DNA of 64,000 bases, from NCBI RefSeq assembly GCF_003112435.1, contig NZ_BDOQ01000023.1, forward strand, positions 1 through 64,000, written 5' to 3'. Origin of the DNA: Novimethylophilus kurashikiensis (lineage in GTDB: Bacteria > Pseudomonadota > Gammaproteobacteria > Burkholderiales > Methylophilaceae). Position 1 is the first letter of the stretch; each line of letters opens with the position of its first letter. Shown piece by piece: positions 46,129 to 56,342 of the stretch. The position numbers and the translations under genes were made by a program. The notes beneath the pieces were generated by a model. That model searched no databases. It saw only the letters and a program-made list of their open reading frames with translations, and had not been told where the DNA came from.

Positions 46129-47441
46129 CAAGCTTGCTCCTTGGCAGCCATCAAATCGTCGAATGCAACTTCCTTGTCGGTGACCTTGGCGCGTTCCAGC
46201 ACCCAATTCACCACGTTTTCTTCCGTGGCCATCGCAGCCGGCTCGTTCAGGCGCTGCGGGTCGCCGTAGTACCAGTTCACCACTTCTTCCGGTTGCTCGA
46301 AGCTCTTGGCCCATGTATCGATCATGGCGCGAATCTGTTCCGGCTTGGCTTGCAGCTCGTTCGCACGCACCACTTCCACCATGATGAGTCGCAGTTTGAC
46401 GTTGCGTTGCGCCTGTTCTTCGAACATGGCCGGTTCAAGGTTGATCTGACCGGCATCCAGACCACGACGCTGCAAGGTTTGCTGAGCGGTTTCCATCAAG
46501 CGACCGACTTCGATCGTCACCAAAGATTTTGGCAACTCAACATCAATTGCGTTCACCAGACCACCCAGCACTTGGCTCTTCACTGCAGCGCTGATGCGCT
46601 TGTCGACTTCTTGATCCAGGCTGTCCTTGATCTCGGCGCGCATCTTGGCGATGTCGCCATCTTCCACACCCAGTCCCTTGGCGAAATCGGCATCGATCTC
46701 GGGCAACTTGGGCGCAGACACCGAGGCCACCTTCACTTCGTACTTGGCCGTTTTTCCGGCCAGGTTGGCATTGTGATAATCCGCAGGGAAATTGAGTTCG
46801 AAAGAACGGCTTTCACCGGCCTTGGCACCGACGATGTTCTTGTCGAAGTCCGGCAGGCGGCCTTCTTCGCCCAGCACCAACGGAATGGTCTGGCCCTTGG
46901 TATCTTCGATTTGTTCGCCGTCGATCTGGGAGCTGAACTCGATGCTCACGCGATCGCCCATTTCGGCACCGCGCTCAACGGTTTCGAACACCGCGCGTTG
47001 CTTGCGCAAGACTTCAAGCGTCTTGTCGATTTCAGCGTCGCTCACTGCGAGCTTGGGACGTTCGATAGAGACGCCGGACAGATCGCCGATCGCCACTTCC
47101 GGGAACACTTCGAACGTTGCCACATATTCGTAATTCTCGGCATTGTCCGCCATCGGCTTGGGCTCGATGCTGGGGTAACCGGCAATGCGCAGACCTTCTT
47201 TGTGGACGGCATCGCTGAAGGTTTCTTCCACCTTGCTGGAAAGCACTTCCTGGCGCACTTGCGGACCGTATTGCTGTTCCACCATCTTGAACGGCACCTT
47301 GCCGGGGCGAAAACCGGCCATCTTGACCGTCTTGGCCAGGCTGTTAAGGCGCTTGCCGATCTCTTCCTCGATCGGCTGCATTGGCATCGCCACCGTCAAA
47401 CGGCGCTCAAGGTTGCTGATATTTTCAACGGTTGCTTGCAT
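46128..47441 (-). CDS. tig: Trigger factor
   Basis: A 437-residue ribosome-associated chaperone. N-terminal ribosome-binding domain ([17 protein letters not shown]), FKBP-type PPIase domain (about 150-245, [15 protein letters not shown]), and a C-terminal helical arm. The SD AAGGAAAG is strong. It is the first gene of the tig-clpP-clpX group. Confidence 0.97.
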   Translation of the reverse strand: MQATVENISNLERRLTVAMPMQPIEEEIGKRLNSLAKTVKMAGFRPGKVPFKMVEQQYGPQVRQEVLSSKVEETFSDAVHKEGLRIAGYPSIEPKPMADNAENYEYVATFEVFPEVAIGDLSGVSIERPKLAVSDAEIDKTLEVLRKQRAVFETVERGAEMGDRVSIEFSSQIDGEQIEDTKGQTIPLVLGEEGRLPDFDKNIVGAKAGESRSFELNFPADYHNANLAGKTAKYEVKVASVSAPKLPEIDADFAKGLGVEDGDIAKMRAEIKDSLDQEVDKRISAAVKSQVLGGLVNAIDVELPKSLVTIEVGRLMETAQQTLQRRGLDAGQINLEPAMFEEQAQRNVKLRLIMVEVVRANELQAKPEQIRAMIDTWAKSFEQPEEVVNWYYGDPQRLNEPAAMATEENVVNWVLERAKVTDKEVAFDDLMAAKEQA

Positions 47442-47521
47442 GTTCTTTCCTTAAATCGAAAAAGCGACAATCACTGCCGCCGGCTGATGAAACTCATGAT
47501 TCTAGCACGAAGGATCATCTG

Positions 47522-47935
47522 CTATTCCGTCTTGTTGCGCATGAAGTCGGCAACGCCCCACAATGCCTCGGAGAACTTGAGTATCGCCTTTTCTTCCAGT
47601 CCCACGTCGTGCATAGCGCGGATCATGCAATACATCCATTGATCGCGTTCATCCTCGCCGATGGGGAAAGGCAAATGTCGCGCACGCAGCATGGGATGAC
47701 CATAGCGTTCGATATAAAGTTGCGGTCCGCCCGTCCAGCCGGTCAGGTACATGAACAGCTTTTCACGCGCCGATGTCAGGTCTTCCTGATGCATCGCGCG
47801 AATCCCGGCGGCCTTGGGGTCGGTATCCATCACATCGTAAAAACGCTCGACCAACGCCCTGATCGTGTCGGTTCCACCTATTACTTCAAAGAATGTCGTT
47901 TTTACTTCACTCTTCTCTTCGGTTGCAGCGCTCAA
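47522..47935 (-). CDS. Truncated haemoglobin (group II)
   Basis: A 137-residue globin of the 2/2 group II type (GlbO-like): FYDVMDTDPKAAGIRAMH, then the F/G helices with GHPMLRARHLPFPIG and the group II Trp (WGVADFMR). It may scavenge NO or O2 or protect haem enzymes. It begins just five bases from the purT stop (purT ends 47940), so the two are likely co-transcribed; that pairing is not one I know a reason for. Confidence 0.9.
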   Translation of the reverse strand: MSAATEEKSEVKTTFFEVIGGTDTIRALVERFYDVMDTDPKAAGIRAMHQEDLTSAREKLFMYLTGWTGGPQLYIERYGHPMLRARHLPFPIGEDERDQWMYCMIRAMHDVGLEEKAILKFSEALWGVADFMRNKTE

Positions 47936-47939
47936 GACA

Positions 47940-49139
47940 TTAACCCTTTACCGGTCTGACAAAATTCGCGGCCTGCTTGGCTCGCTCCCTGGCGACATTA
48001 ACATCCTCGCCCCCCGCCAAGGCAACGCCCATGCGGCGTCGCTCGAAGGATTCCGGTTTTCCGAACAGGCGAACATCGCTTTCCGGCACCGACAACGCTT
48101 GCTCCAGCCCCTCGAACGCGATGCCTTGACCGTCCACACCTCCATAAATGACGGCACTGGCACCCGGATTTTTTAGAGCGACGTCTACCGGCAGCCCCAA
48201 AATGGCTCGTGCGTGCAGTTCGAACTCGGACAACCGCTGGCTCGCCATCGTCACCATTCCGGTATCATGCGGCCGTGGGCTGACTTCTGAGAACCAGACC
48301 TGATCGCCCTTGACGAACAACTCCACACCGAACAAGCCCAAGCCGCCCAAGCTGTCCGTCACCGCCTTGGCAATCTCGCGGCTGCGCTGCAAGGCCAGGG
48401 GCGACATAGGCTGGGGCTGCCAGCTTTCCACATAGTCGCCCTTGACCTGCACATGCCCGATGGGTTCGCAGAAATGGGTTTCCACAGTACCCGCAGCATT
48501 CTTGGCGCGCACAGTCAGCAACGTGATCTCATAATCGAAATCGATCTGCCCTTCCACAATCACCTTGCCCTTGTTCACCCGTCCGCCTGCCGCGGCGTAG
48601 TCCCAGGCTGCGGATACTTCGTCCGCCTTGGTTACGCGGGATTGCCCCTTACCCGAAGACGACATCACCGGTTTGACGAAGCATGGATAGCCGATACCAC
48701 CATCGATAGCCGTCTGCATTTGTTCCAGGCTTTCGGCAAACGCATAAGGCGAAGTCGGCAACCCGAGTTCTTCCGCCGCAAGACGACGGATACCTTCGCG
48801 GTTCATAGTGAGCTGCACTGCCTTAACTGTTGGGATGACAGTCGCCAAGCCTGCGGATTCGATCTCGGCCAGGGTATCAGTGTTGAGTGCCTCGATTTCC
48901 GGGACGATCAGGTGTGGCCGCTCCTGTTCTACCAGCGCTTTCAAGGCTGCGCCGTCCGCCATATTGATGACGTGAGAACGATGCGCCACCTGGTGGCCGG
49001 GGGCGTTTGGATAGCGGTCGACTGCGATCACTTCGACGCCCAGGCGTTGCAGGGCGATGATGACTTCCTTGCCCAACTCGCCGCTGCCGAGCAGCATGAC
49101 ACGAGTGGCCGAGGGGCTGAGAGGGGTGCCGATTTTCAA
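47940..49139 (-). CDS. purT: Formate-dependent phosphoribosylglycinamide formyltransferase
   Basis: A 399-residue ATP-grasp enzyme that formylates GAR with formate and ATP. The N-terminal [40 protein letters not shown] and GRPEMRL-type AVIYGG region are diagnostic. TTG 49139 has a GGAG SD six bases before it and begins the conserved sequence; a TTG at 49163 is an alternative. Use of formate directly fits a methylotroph in which formate is an internal metabolite. Upstream is a C8 tract in a promoter-like spacer. Confidence 0.95.
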   Translation of the reverse strand: MKIGTPLSPSATRVMLLGSGELGKEVIIALQRLGVEVIAVDRYPNAPGHQVAHRSHVINMADGAALKALVEQERPHLIVPEIEALNTDTLAEIESAGLATVIPTVKAVQLTMNREGIRRLAAEELGLPTSPYAFAESLEQMQTAIDGGIGYPCFVKPVMSSSGKGQSRVTKADEVSAAWDYAAAGGRVNKGKVIVEGQIDFDYEITLLTVRAKNAAGTVETHFCEPIGHVQVKGDYVESWQPQPMSPLALQRSREIAKAVTDSLGGLGLFGVELFVKGDQVWFSEVSPRPHDTGMVTMASQRLSEFELHARAILGLPVDVALKNPGASAVIYGGVDGQGIAFEGLEQALSVPESDVRLFGKPESFERRRMGVALAGGEDVNVARERAKQAANFVRPVKG

Positions 49140-49179
49140 GGGAAACTCCAGCGGAAATTGCAAATTTGAATGGTGCTGA

Positions 49180-49209
49180 ATAGTAACCCGCTGGGGGGGG
49201 TGCCGTCAC
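49180..49209 (-). promoter_or_regulatory. Possible purT promoter with an eight-base homopolymer in the spacer
   Basis: On the minus strand GTGACG (49209-49204) and TACTAT (49185-49180) are 18 bp apart. The spacer includes a run of eight C on that strand (G8 at 49193-49200 on plus). Neither hexamer is a full match. Confidence 0.4.
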
Positions 49210-49240
49210 TAGCGGCGGGGATTTTGTACTGACCGCCCAA

Positions 49241-49266
49241 TAAAAAAGCCCGGCACAAGGCCGGGC
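49241..49266 (-). terminator. Rho-independent terminator after the TonB-dependent receptor
   Basis: GCCCGGC (49248-49254) pairs with GCCGGGC (49260-49266), five-base loop, followed on the minus strand by TTTTTT. Confidence 0.9.
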
Positions 49267-49288
49267 CGGAATTGCCGGGATTAAAGCG

Positions 49289-51544
49289 CTAATCGTTATC
49301 GATTCTGGCGCCGGCTGAGCCTTTGGGACGACCGAATTCATAGGTGACACCTACCCAACCTGCACGCGGTGCGGCTGGTGAACGGAATTGCTCATCCTGT
49401 CCATTGAAAATATTTGTGCCCAACACCCCGAAGGTTTCATAGTCGCGGTCGAACACGTTATTGATTTTGGCGAATACCTTCCAGCTGTCATTGATCGCAT
49501 AGTGCGTATCGAGGTTGACCACAGTGTAGCCAGGCACCTTCCCGTTGATATCCTTGTTGTTCTCGTCTCCACGCGCGTATTGGCCTGCGGCCATCACAAC
49601 ATTGCTCCCCACACTCCAGTTCGACGTAACTTCATAGCCGACACGCAGCTTGAGTGTTTGCCTTGGAATGCCGGGAATCTTGTCGCCCTTGGTCACAGGA
49701 ATCTTACCCGCCCCGTCAGCTGTACTATTACTGGGCGAACCAACTACGAAATCGGACTGGTAAGTTGCATCCACAAAGCCGTAGTTGGCCGCAAAACTGA
49801 AGCGCTCGACCTTGCCGTTCAAGCCTAGCTCTACACCCTGCCGTTTGGTATCACCCACGTTCTTGAAGAACCCCGTAGACGTCGCATTGCTGGCGATGAA
49901 CTGGATGTCGTTGTTGTTCACAGTGCGATAAATGCTGGCGTTCCAGCCCAAGCCCGGTATCAGTTTTCCACGCACCCCGCCTTCCCAGGTTTTGGAGACA
50001 ATCATGTCGAGATGCGGGTCTGCCGCGAAAGCATTCGGCAGTGCGCAAGGACGAGACTCATCGGCGCAGGACAACTCAACTGGCGTCGGTGCGCGCATCC
50101 CCTCATTGTAGCTGCCGTAGAACCCGAGCGACTGGCTTGGGTTGTAATTCAAGCCAATAGCGGGATTAAAACGGCTGTAACGATGATTGCCGCTCAAGTC
50201 AGACGTTTTTGGCGTCAAATTATCGTCAAAACTCTCGCCGGACAAATGAATTTTTGCAAGGTTGTATCTGCCGGACAAGGTTGCATGCAATTGATCGGTG
50301 ATGGAGAACGTATCCGTAGCATACACACCGTAATAATCGTTACGAGCATTGAGACGAACCCAGGCAATTTCGTCTACGCCAGGGTCATTGACTGTCTTAT
50401 TGCCAATGACGCTGGCTTGCGCTGTATCACTGGTGAAATCGGTTCTGCCGGCATCCAAGCTTGCACCGACGGTAAACTGATTCTTATGCCCAACCAAATC
50501 CTTGAGCAACGTCATCTGCAAGGCTCCGCCGAAACCGTCTTGGTCGGTAGAGGTAGAAATATTGGCGGAATCTCCTGGGGCTAACGTTTCCGCATTGCTG
50601 TTAAACCCGGTAATCCGGTTATGTCGGTAATACACATTCCCCGCCACCAATATATCGTCCGTGAAAAAGTGGCTGCCTTTCAAATTGACCATCGCCAAAT
50701 TGTTACCGATGGAATCGGGATAGGTATAGGCTTGATGACGGTTATTGAGCATTGAGCGGGGTAATGCTTGCGTCCCTTCCATATCGGTATCGGCGAACAT
50801 GACGGACAGGTCCAGGTCGCTTTTCTCATCCTGCCAGCCCACCTTGCCAAACAATTGATTCACTTCGCTCTTGGAGTGATCGCGCCAGCCGTCTTCCTTG
50901 AAGGTATTGCCAGAGATGAAATAATCGATGCTCTTGTCTGCGTTGGCGCCCCCGGTTTCGACTTCGAGTGCACGACGCCCCCACGAACCGCCGTAAGCTG
51001 TCACCGATGTGCCCGGGAATTCTGAGCCGCTCTTAGTATTGACCGACAATGCGCCACCGAGCGTGTTCAGGCCGAATACAGGATTAGAGCCTGGAACAAG
51101 GTTGATACTCGCGATAGCGTTTGGCGGTAGCAAATCCCAGTTCACCACATCGCCAAATGGCTCGTTCACACGAACGCCGTCCATGAACACTGAAAGTCCC
51201 TGCGGCGTCCCGAGCAACGGCGATGCGGTAAACCCGCGGAAAGCGACATCAGGTTGGTAAGGGTTGGCAACACTGTTACTCGTGCTCACCGACCCCAGGT
51301 TGTTATCGAGAAACTCCGAAACATCCAGGTTGCGCTGTTCTGCGATGGACTTCGCAGATGCGGTTTGCACATTGGCCGGCACTTCATTGATGGGCGTACC
51401 GATACTGGGCAAGGGCGTGGTACTCACCACATCCACAGCACCCGTTTCCAGCACTTCGGCCTGGTTGGCGGCGTGGACGTTTTGAATCATACAAATGGCG
51501 CCGGCGACGGCGAGAACCAGCGTTTTGACACGAACCTGATGCAT
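49289..51544 (-). CDS. TonB-dependent outer-membrane receptor
   Basis: A 751-residue receptor with a signal peptide (about 1-26, QNVHAANQ), a plug domain (GTPINEVPANVQTASAKSI, PQGLSVFMDGVRVNEPFG, FGLNTLGGALSVNTKSG) and a long beta-barrel. The end reads VTYEFGRPKGSAGARIDND, an unusual extension after the last strand. ATG 51544 has a GAGGAAAA SD; the longer frame to 51598 is not conserved. It is divergent from a MoxY/MxaB-like two-component pair. The ligand is unknown: a siderophore, cobalamin, or in a methylotroph a lanthanide carrier are possibilities. Confidence 0.92.
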   Translation of the reverse strand: MHQVRVKTLVLAVAGAICMIQNVHAANQAEVLETGAVDVVSTTPLPSIGTPINEVPANVQTASAKSIAEQRNLDVSEFLDNNLGSVSTSNSVANPYQPDVAFRGFTASPLLGTPQGLSVFMDGVRVNEPFGDVVNWDLLPPNAIASINLVPGSNPVFGLNTLGGALSVNTKSGSEFPGTSVTAYGGSWGRRALEVETGGANADKSIDYFISGNTFKEDGWRDHSKSEVNQLFGKVGWQDEKSDLDLSVMFADTDMEGTQALPRSMLNNRHQAYTYPDSIGNNLAMVNLKGSHFFTDDILVAGNVYYRHNRITGFNSNAETLAPGDSANISTSTDQDGFGGALQMTLLKDLVGHKNQFTVGASLDAGRTDFTSDTAQASVIGNKTVNDPGVDEIAWVRLNARNDYYGVYATDTFSITDQLHATLSGRYNLAKIHLSGESFDDNLTPKTSDLSGNHRYSRFNPAIGLNYNPSQSLGFYGSYNEGMRAPTPVELSCADESRPCALPNAFAADPHLDMIVSKTWEGGVRGKLIPGLGWNASIYRTVNNNDIQFIASNATSTGFFKNVGDTKRQGVELGLNGKVERFSFAANYGFVDATYQSDFVVGSPSNSTADGAGKIPVTKGDKIPGIPRQTLKLRVGYEVTSNWSVGSNVVMAAGQYARGDENNKDINGKVPGYTVVNLDTHYAINDSWKVFAKINNVFDRDYETFGVLGTNIFNGQDEQFRSPAAPRAGWVGVTYEFGRPKGSAGARIDND

Positions 51545-51648
51545 GTTTTCCTCGATAAGCTGCAAAAGTGTTAACAAAATTTTACGCAACTCTAACAAAT
51601 GGTCCGAGCCGGCACATTAGGAAAAATTCCCGACCTGCACAGGGTTAT

Positions 51649-51677
51649 TTCACTTCCCTCCCCGCTGCCGCTATAGT
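51649..51677 (+). promoter_or_regulatory. Possible sigma-70 promoter of the MoxY-like kinase gene
   Basis: TTCACT (51649-51654) and TATAGT (51672-51677) are 17 bp apart and end about 33 bases before the GTG at 51711. Confidence 0.5.
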
Positions 51678-51710
51678 TCACCTGCCCATGCCATTCATGA
51701 AAGCCTTACC

Positions 51711-53063
51711 GTGAGTCTCAAGCTCCGCCTCAACCTCATCATTACCGGCCTGTTGATGCTGATCGTCCTGGCCGGAACGATCCTGACGCTGATCAATGCC
51801 CGTCAGAACGTTCGCGCCGAAGTTGCATCGGCTGAAAGGCTTGCGCTCTACCTGTTCGATACCGCCTTGTTCAACAACAGCGCGCTAGTATTGCGCAACG
51901 ACGAAGGACGTCCCTTCCAACTGCAACGGCTGGACCACATGCGGCATTTGCATATCGAATTTCGCGATCTCCAAGGCCACGTGCTGGACAGCAATCAGCC
52001 CCGCTCGCCGCGCCGGGTACACAGCGAAGCGCCGGATTGGTTCGAAGCGCTGCTCAACCGCATCACCCCACCCTGGGAATCGCAAATACGCCATGTCGAA
52101 TATCGGGGACAACTCATCGGCCAACTGGTCATTACGCCCGACCCCACCTACGAATACGCCGAAATCTGGAAGCAGATCACCGACTCCACCACGCTAGCGA
52201 TCATATTCTTCGTCTCGGTCAACCTGATGATTGCCTGGGCAGTGGGCCAGGCGCTCAAGCCCACCGAGAATATCCTGCAAGCGCTCAACGAGCTGGAGCG
52301 CGGCAATCTGAAAGCCCGCCTGCCCGGTTTCGACCTGCCGGAACTTGCGCGAATCGGCGAGAAATTCAACCGCATGGTGGAAACGCTGGAACTCAGCATT
52401 TCGCGCAACCATCGACTGACCCAGCAACTCATCACCTTGCAGGAAGAAGAACGCAAGAGCCTGGCACGCGACCTGCACGACGAGTTCGGCCAATGCCTGA
52501 CCGCGATTCACACCGATGCCACCGTGGTGCTGCGCCAGGCCGAAACCAAATATCCGGAAATCAAGGACAGCGCCGCAGCCATCAGCGAGCTGTCGCGCCA
52601 CCTGATGGATCTCGTGAAGGGTCTGCTGCAGCGCCTGCGTCCCGGTATCCTTGACGAATTGGGATTGGAAGCAGCACTGCATGATCTCGCAGACACTTGG
52701 CAATCACGCAACGAGGACGCTGAGATTCAATTCAGCAGCCACGGAATTCCACCAGTCATTGCCGAGACGACGGAGATCACGGCCTATCGACTGGTGCAGG
52801 AATGCCTCACCAATGTCACCCGCCATGCCCAGGCTAAAAATGTCACGGTGACCATCGAGCGGGAAATTCGCAATGAATCGATCGACCTACGTATCAGTGT
52901 GCGCGACGACGGCAAAGGCTTCGACCCGAACCGTACGGACGGAATGGGATTGCCGGGCATGCGGGAACGTGTAGAGGGATTGGGCGGCGGGCTGATTGTT
53001 GATAGTAGCCTGGGCCAAGGCACGGAAATTCGGGCCTGGATTCCTGTGAGGGATGAAGCATGA
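51711..53063 (+). CDS. Sensor histidine kinase, NarL-type (MoxY-like)
   Basis: A 450-residue kinase. Helix 1 (TGLLMLIVLAGTILTLINA), a LapD/MoxY-type periplasmic domain (about 35-150, LFDTALFNNSALVLR), helix 2 (about 160-180), HAMP, then HisKA_3 with H256 in SLARDLHDEFGQCLTAI and the ATPase domain (DDGKGFD, GMGLPGMRERVEGLGG). GTG 51711 places helix 1 at the start. MoxY-like kinases with their LuxR-type partner control methanol oxidation in some methylotrophs, but the family is broad. It overlaps the regulator start by four bases. Confidence 0.9.
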   Translation: MSLKLRLNLIITGLLMLIVLAGTILTLINARQNVRAEVASAERLALYLFDTALFNNSALVLRNDEGRPFQLQRLDHMRHLHIEFRDLQGHVLDSNQPRSPRRVHSEAPDWFEALLNRITPPWESQIRHVEYRGQLIGQLVITPDPTYEYAEIWKQITDSTTLAIIFFVSVNLMIAWAVGQALKPTENILQALNELERGNLKARLPGFDLPELARIGEKFNRMVETLELSISRNHRLTQQLITLQEEERKSLARDLHDEFGQCLTAIHTDATVVLRQAETKYPEIKDSAAAISELSRHLMDLVKGLLQRLRPGILDELGLEAALHDLADTWQSRNEDAEIQFSSHGIPPVIAETTEITAYRLVQECLTNVTRHAQAKNVTVTIEREIRNESIDLRISVRDDGKGFDPNRTDGMGLPGMRERVEGLGGGLIVDSSLGQGTEIRAWIPVRDEA

Positions 53064-53704
53064 GCACGATCCGCTTTAGAATCTTGCTCGTCGACGACCA
53101 CGCCGTGGTGCGTTCCGGCATTCGGCGCCTGCTGGAGCAGCACACCGGGTTCGAAGTCACCGCCGAGGCCGACAGCGGCGAACGCGGATACCAATTATTC
53201 GGTGAAACGCTGCCCGATGCTGCTGTCATGGACCTCACCATGCCCGGCATGGGCGGCATGGAAGCCATACGCCGCATCATTGCCCGCCATCCCGCTGCGA
53301 AGCTGCTCGTGCTCTCGATGCATGAAAACGCCGCGTTCGCCAACCAGGCGCTCAAGGCCGGTGCCAAAGGCTACCTGGCGAAAAGCAGCCTGGCGGAAGA
53401 ACTGGTCGATGCGCTGCAAGCCATTGTACGTGGCAAGACCTACCTCAGCCCCGAGATCGCTCGCAAAATCGCCATGCAAACCCTGCAGGACAAAGGCGAT
53501 CCGATACAACAGCTATCCGCCCGCGAGTTTGAGATTTTCCGCCTGCTGGCCGAGGGCAAGGAAACTGAAGATATAGCACTGGCGCTCAAACTTAGCGGCA
53601 AAACCGTCGCCAACTACCAAACTACCATCAAGCAAAAACTCGGCATCAACAGTCCAGTCGAGATGGTGCGGCTGGCTATCCGCCATGGCGTGATCGAAAG
53701 TTAG
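53060..53704 (+). CDS. LuxR/NarL-family response regulator (MxaB-like)
   Basis: A 214-residue regulator with a receiver domain (D58 in VMDLTMPG) and a C-terminal LuxR-type HTH (LSAREFEIFRLLAEGKETEDIALAL, SGKTVANYQTTIKQKLG). It is paired with the MoxY-like kinase. The divergent TonB receptor gene is a natural candidate target. A strong terminator follows at 53833-53856. Confidence 0.93.
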   Translation: MSTIRFRILLVDDHAVVRSGIRRLLEQHTGFEVTAEADSGERGYQLFGETLPDAAVMDLTMPGMGGMEAIRRIIARHPAAKLLVLSMHENAAFANQALKAGAKGYLAKSSLAEELVDALQAIVRGKTYLSPEIARKIAMQTLQDKGDPIQQLSAREFEIFRLLAEGKETEDIALALKLSGKTVANYQTTIKQKLGINSPVEMVRLAIRHGVIES

Positions 53705-53832
53705 TCCGGACGGGAAAGAATCCCGGCCAACGGAAGGAAGTTTTCCCTCGGTTTTCGTGGGTTCAAAAGCTAAGATAAAGACGTGCAGCAAAGCAATATC
53801 TCAGTTTGTTTACACCTCCATAGCAACTCACC

Positions 53833-53856
53833 CGGCGGGCTTGCCCGCCGTTTTTT
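53833..53856 (+). terminator. Rho-independent terminator after the LuxR-type regulator
   Basis: CGGCGGGC (53833-53840) pairs with GCCCGCCG (53843-53850), followed by TTTTTT (53851-53856). The apex is tight, so the true loop probably includes the last pair or two. Confidence 0.88.
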
Positions 53857-56342
53857 CAGACACTATTCAGCAACTGCCGCGGCGGCAGGTTCATGGTGTT
53901 GCGCAGCCCAAGCCAAGCAGCAAATGGAATCACCGCCAAAGCCCCACCTACACTCCACGCTAGCAGCGCCGGGTTGAAGGTATAAGGCAGATGTAGCGCA
54001 TACCGACTGATGCCCCAGGCCAGCACGCTGGCGCCTAATGCGGCAACCAATCCAGCCAAGGCAGCAATTAGCGCGAACTCGGCCAGCATGGCAGCCACCA
54101 TTTGTCGCCGCTTAGCGCCGAGCACGCGCAGCAAGGTGTATTCCAGTGCTCGAGCGTCCTGGGTAGCGGCCAGTGCGGCATAAAGCACCAGTATCCCGGC
54201 CAGCAGGGAAAACCCGAACACGAACTGCACGGCATAAGCCATGCGGTCCATCATGCTACGAATTTGCGCGATGATGGCAGCGACGTCGATAACCGTGACG
54301 TTGTTAAAGCTCTGCACCAAGCGGTTCAACACATCCTCGTGCTGCGGCGGCAGGTAAAAGCTGGTGATGTAGCTGGCAGGAAAATCATTGAGAACGCCAG
54401 GCGGCGTGACGGCGAAGAAGTTGGCTCGCATGGAATCCCACTCCACCTTGCGCAGGCTGGTGATGGTGAGCACGATGGTCTGCCCGGCCACGTCATAGGT
54501 GAGCCGATCTCCTAGGTGCAGTCCCAGGGTATCGGCAATCCCCTGCTCCAGCGACAGTTGCGGCCGACCGGATTCCTGCGGCGTCCACCATCGCCCGGCG
54601 ACGATGCGATTGTCTTCCTGCATTTGAGTCGCCCACGACAAGTTGAACTCACGCTCCGCCAAACGCCGCGCCCGTTCGTCGTACTTGGAAACATCCAGAG
54701 GCTTGCCGTTGACCTCGATCAACCGCCCTCGCACCATGGGCTGGAAAGTAGGCGGCGGCAGTTGTTCGCGTTGGAAAAACGCCTGCAAATCGATCAATTG
54801 ATCAGGTTGAATATTGATGGCGAAGCGGTTAGGCGCTTCGGGAGGCAAGGTCGATTGCCAGCTCCGCAGCAGATCACCGCGCACTAAAGTCAGCAAGAGC
54901 AAGGCCATCAGCCCCAGACTGAACCCGGCGATAGTGGCGATACTAGCGGCGGGATGCCGCGCCAGATTGACGGCGCCGAAACGCCACGAGCCAGCTTGTT
55001 GCCTGCTCCAGCGTCGCAATCCACGCATCGCAAACCAGGCCACCAATGACGCCAGCGCCATGAAACCGGCAAAACCGGCCAAGGCAATCAGCCCCAATTT
55101 AAGCTCCTGCGCCGTCCAGACCATCAAACCGGCGATAATCGCTACAGCCGGAACGAAGGCTAATCCGCGCGCCATGGATGGGGACGGCAAATCGCTGCGC
55201 AAAACACGCAACGCCGGGACATCTCGCAACCTGGCCAGCAGAGGCCACACTACGCCGAGTAATACCGACAACCCCGTTAACAATCCATGAAGCACAGGCA
55301 GCCACGACGGAGATGGTAGGCGCTCCAACACCATGCCGGCGAGCAGACGGCTCAAGGCCTCTTGCGCGAAAAACCCTAAGGCAGTGCCCGCTAGGCTGCC
55401 CAACAAGCCGATCAACACCAGTTGCAGCAGATGCACGTCCAGGATGAAACGCTGGCTGGCGCCGAGGCATCGCATCACAGCACAGGCATCGAGATTGCGC
55501 GCCATGAAACGCATGCCGGCCAAGGCCATGGCCACCGAGGCGAGCACAACGCTCGCCATGGCCGACAAACCGAGGAATTGCCGCGCCTTGGTCAACACGT
55601 TGCGGATTTCGGGTCGCGCATCGCTCACCTGCTCTACCCGCTCTCCCCGCTTCAACTCCGAGTTAAGCCAAAGGCGATAATCCTCGACGGCCTTGGCATC
55701 GCCAGCAACGAGCAATCTGTAAGTAACTCGGCTGCCGTATTGAATCAGGCCTGTACTCGCCATATCACCGTGCGCCATCATGAGCCGTGGCGCAATGCTG
55801 AAAAGATCACCGCCGCGGTCTGGCTCGAAATGCAGCGCTGCGGCCAGCTTGAACGTGCGTTCGCCCAACACGATATCGTCGCCGACATGCACACCGAGCA
55901 AGGTCAACAGGCGTGGCTCCATCCAAACCGTACCGGATGCAGGAACGGCGTTGGTAGGCTGCGGAGCGGCGTTTTCGGCAGCGGCAATCCGCAAGCGACC
56001 GCGCAAGGGATAGCCCGGGTCGACGGCCTTGATCTCGGCTAGATGGCTGGTCGTCCCATGCGTCGCCATGCTGGGGAAATGCAGTGTCTGGGCCTGCGAT
56101 AAACCGCGTCGCTGCGCTTCTCGAATGTAATCCTCTGGAATGGGATGGTCCGATACCAGGGCAAGGTCGGCAGCAAGCAGCAAATTGCTCTGCCTTGCCA
56201 ACCCGGACTGTACGCGATCGGTAAAGAATCCGACGGCGGTCACGGCAGCGACGGCGATGACCACGGCGAAAGCCAGGATGCGCAATTCCCCCGCACGCCA
56301 GTTGCGCTTGAATAAGCGCCAGGCAAATTGAAGCTTGTTCAT
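53856..56342 (-). CDS. FtsX-like ABC transporter permease (YbbP-like)
   Basis: An 828-residue permease with an N-terminal helix (ILAFAVVIAVAAVTAVGFF), a large periplasmic domain, a central membrane group (about 270-480) and a C-terminal FtsX domain (about 710-825, GFSLLAGILVLYAAL, LRVLGAKRRQMV). YbbP-type proteins pair with a LolD-like ATPase and sit next to TesA in many bacteria, as here. The cargo is unknown; lipid or lipoprotein-related export is suspected. ATG 56342 overlaps the ATPase stop (ATGA). Confidence 0.9.
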   Translation of the reverse strand: MNKLQFAWRLFKRNWRAGELRILAFAVVIAVAAVTAVGFFTDRVQSGLARQSNLLLAADLALVSDHPIPEDYIREAQRRGLSQAQTLHFPSMATHGTTSHLAEIKAVDPGYPLRGRLRIAAAENAAPQPTNAVPASGTVWMEPRLLTLLGVHVGDDIVLGERTFKLAAALHFEPDRGGDLFSIAPRLMMAHGDMASTGLIQYGSRVTYRLLVAGDAKAVEDYRLWLNSELKRGERVEQVSDARPEIRNVLTKARQFLGLSAMASVVLASVAMALAGMRFMARNLDACAVMRCLGASQRFILDVHLLQLVLIGLLGSLAGTALGFFAQEALSRLLAGMVLERLPSPSWLPVLHGLLTGLSVLLGVVWPLLARLRDVPALRVLRSDLPSPSMARGLAFVPAVAIIAGLMVWTAQELKLGLIALAGFAGFMALASLVAWFAMRGLRRWSRQQAGSWRFGAVNLARHPAASIATIAGFSLGLMALLLLTLVRGDLLRSWQSTLPPEAPNRFAINIQPDQLIDLQAFFQREQLPPPTFQPMVRGRLIEVNGKPLDVSKYDERARRLAEREFNLSWATQMQEDNRIVAGRWWTPQESGRPQLSLEQGIADTLGLHLGDRLTYDVAGQTIVLTITSLRKVEWDSMRANFFAVTPPGVLNDFPASYITSFYLPPQHEDVLNRLVQSFNNVTVIDVAAIIAQIRSMMDRMAYAVQFVFGFSLLAGILVLYAALAATQDARALEYTLLRVLGAKRRQMVAAMLAEFALIAALAGLVAALGASVLAWGISRYALHLPYTFNPALLAWSVGGALAVIPFAAWLGLRNTMNLPPRQLLNSV

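Noticed and set aside
46134..47642. A 502-codon open frame antisense to trigger factor
   Set aside because: It is the shadow of tig codon usage; the encoded sequence shows no known domain and it lies wholly over tig and its upstream.
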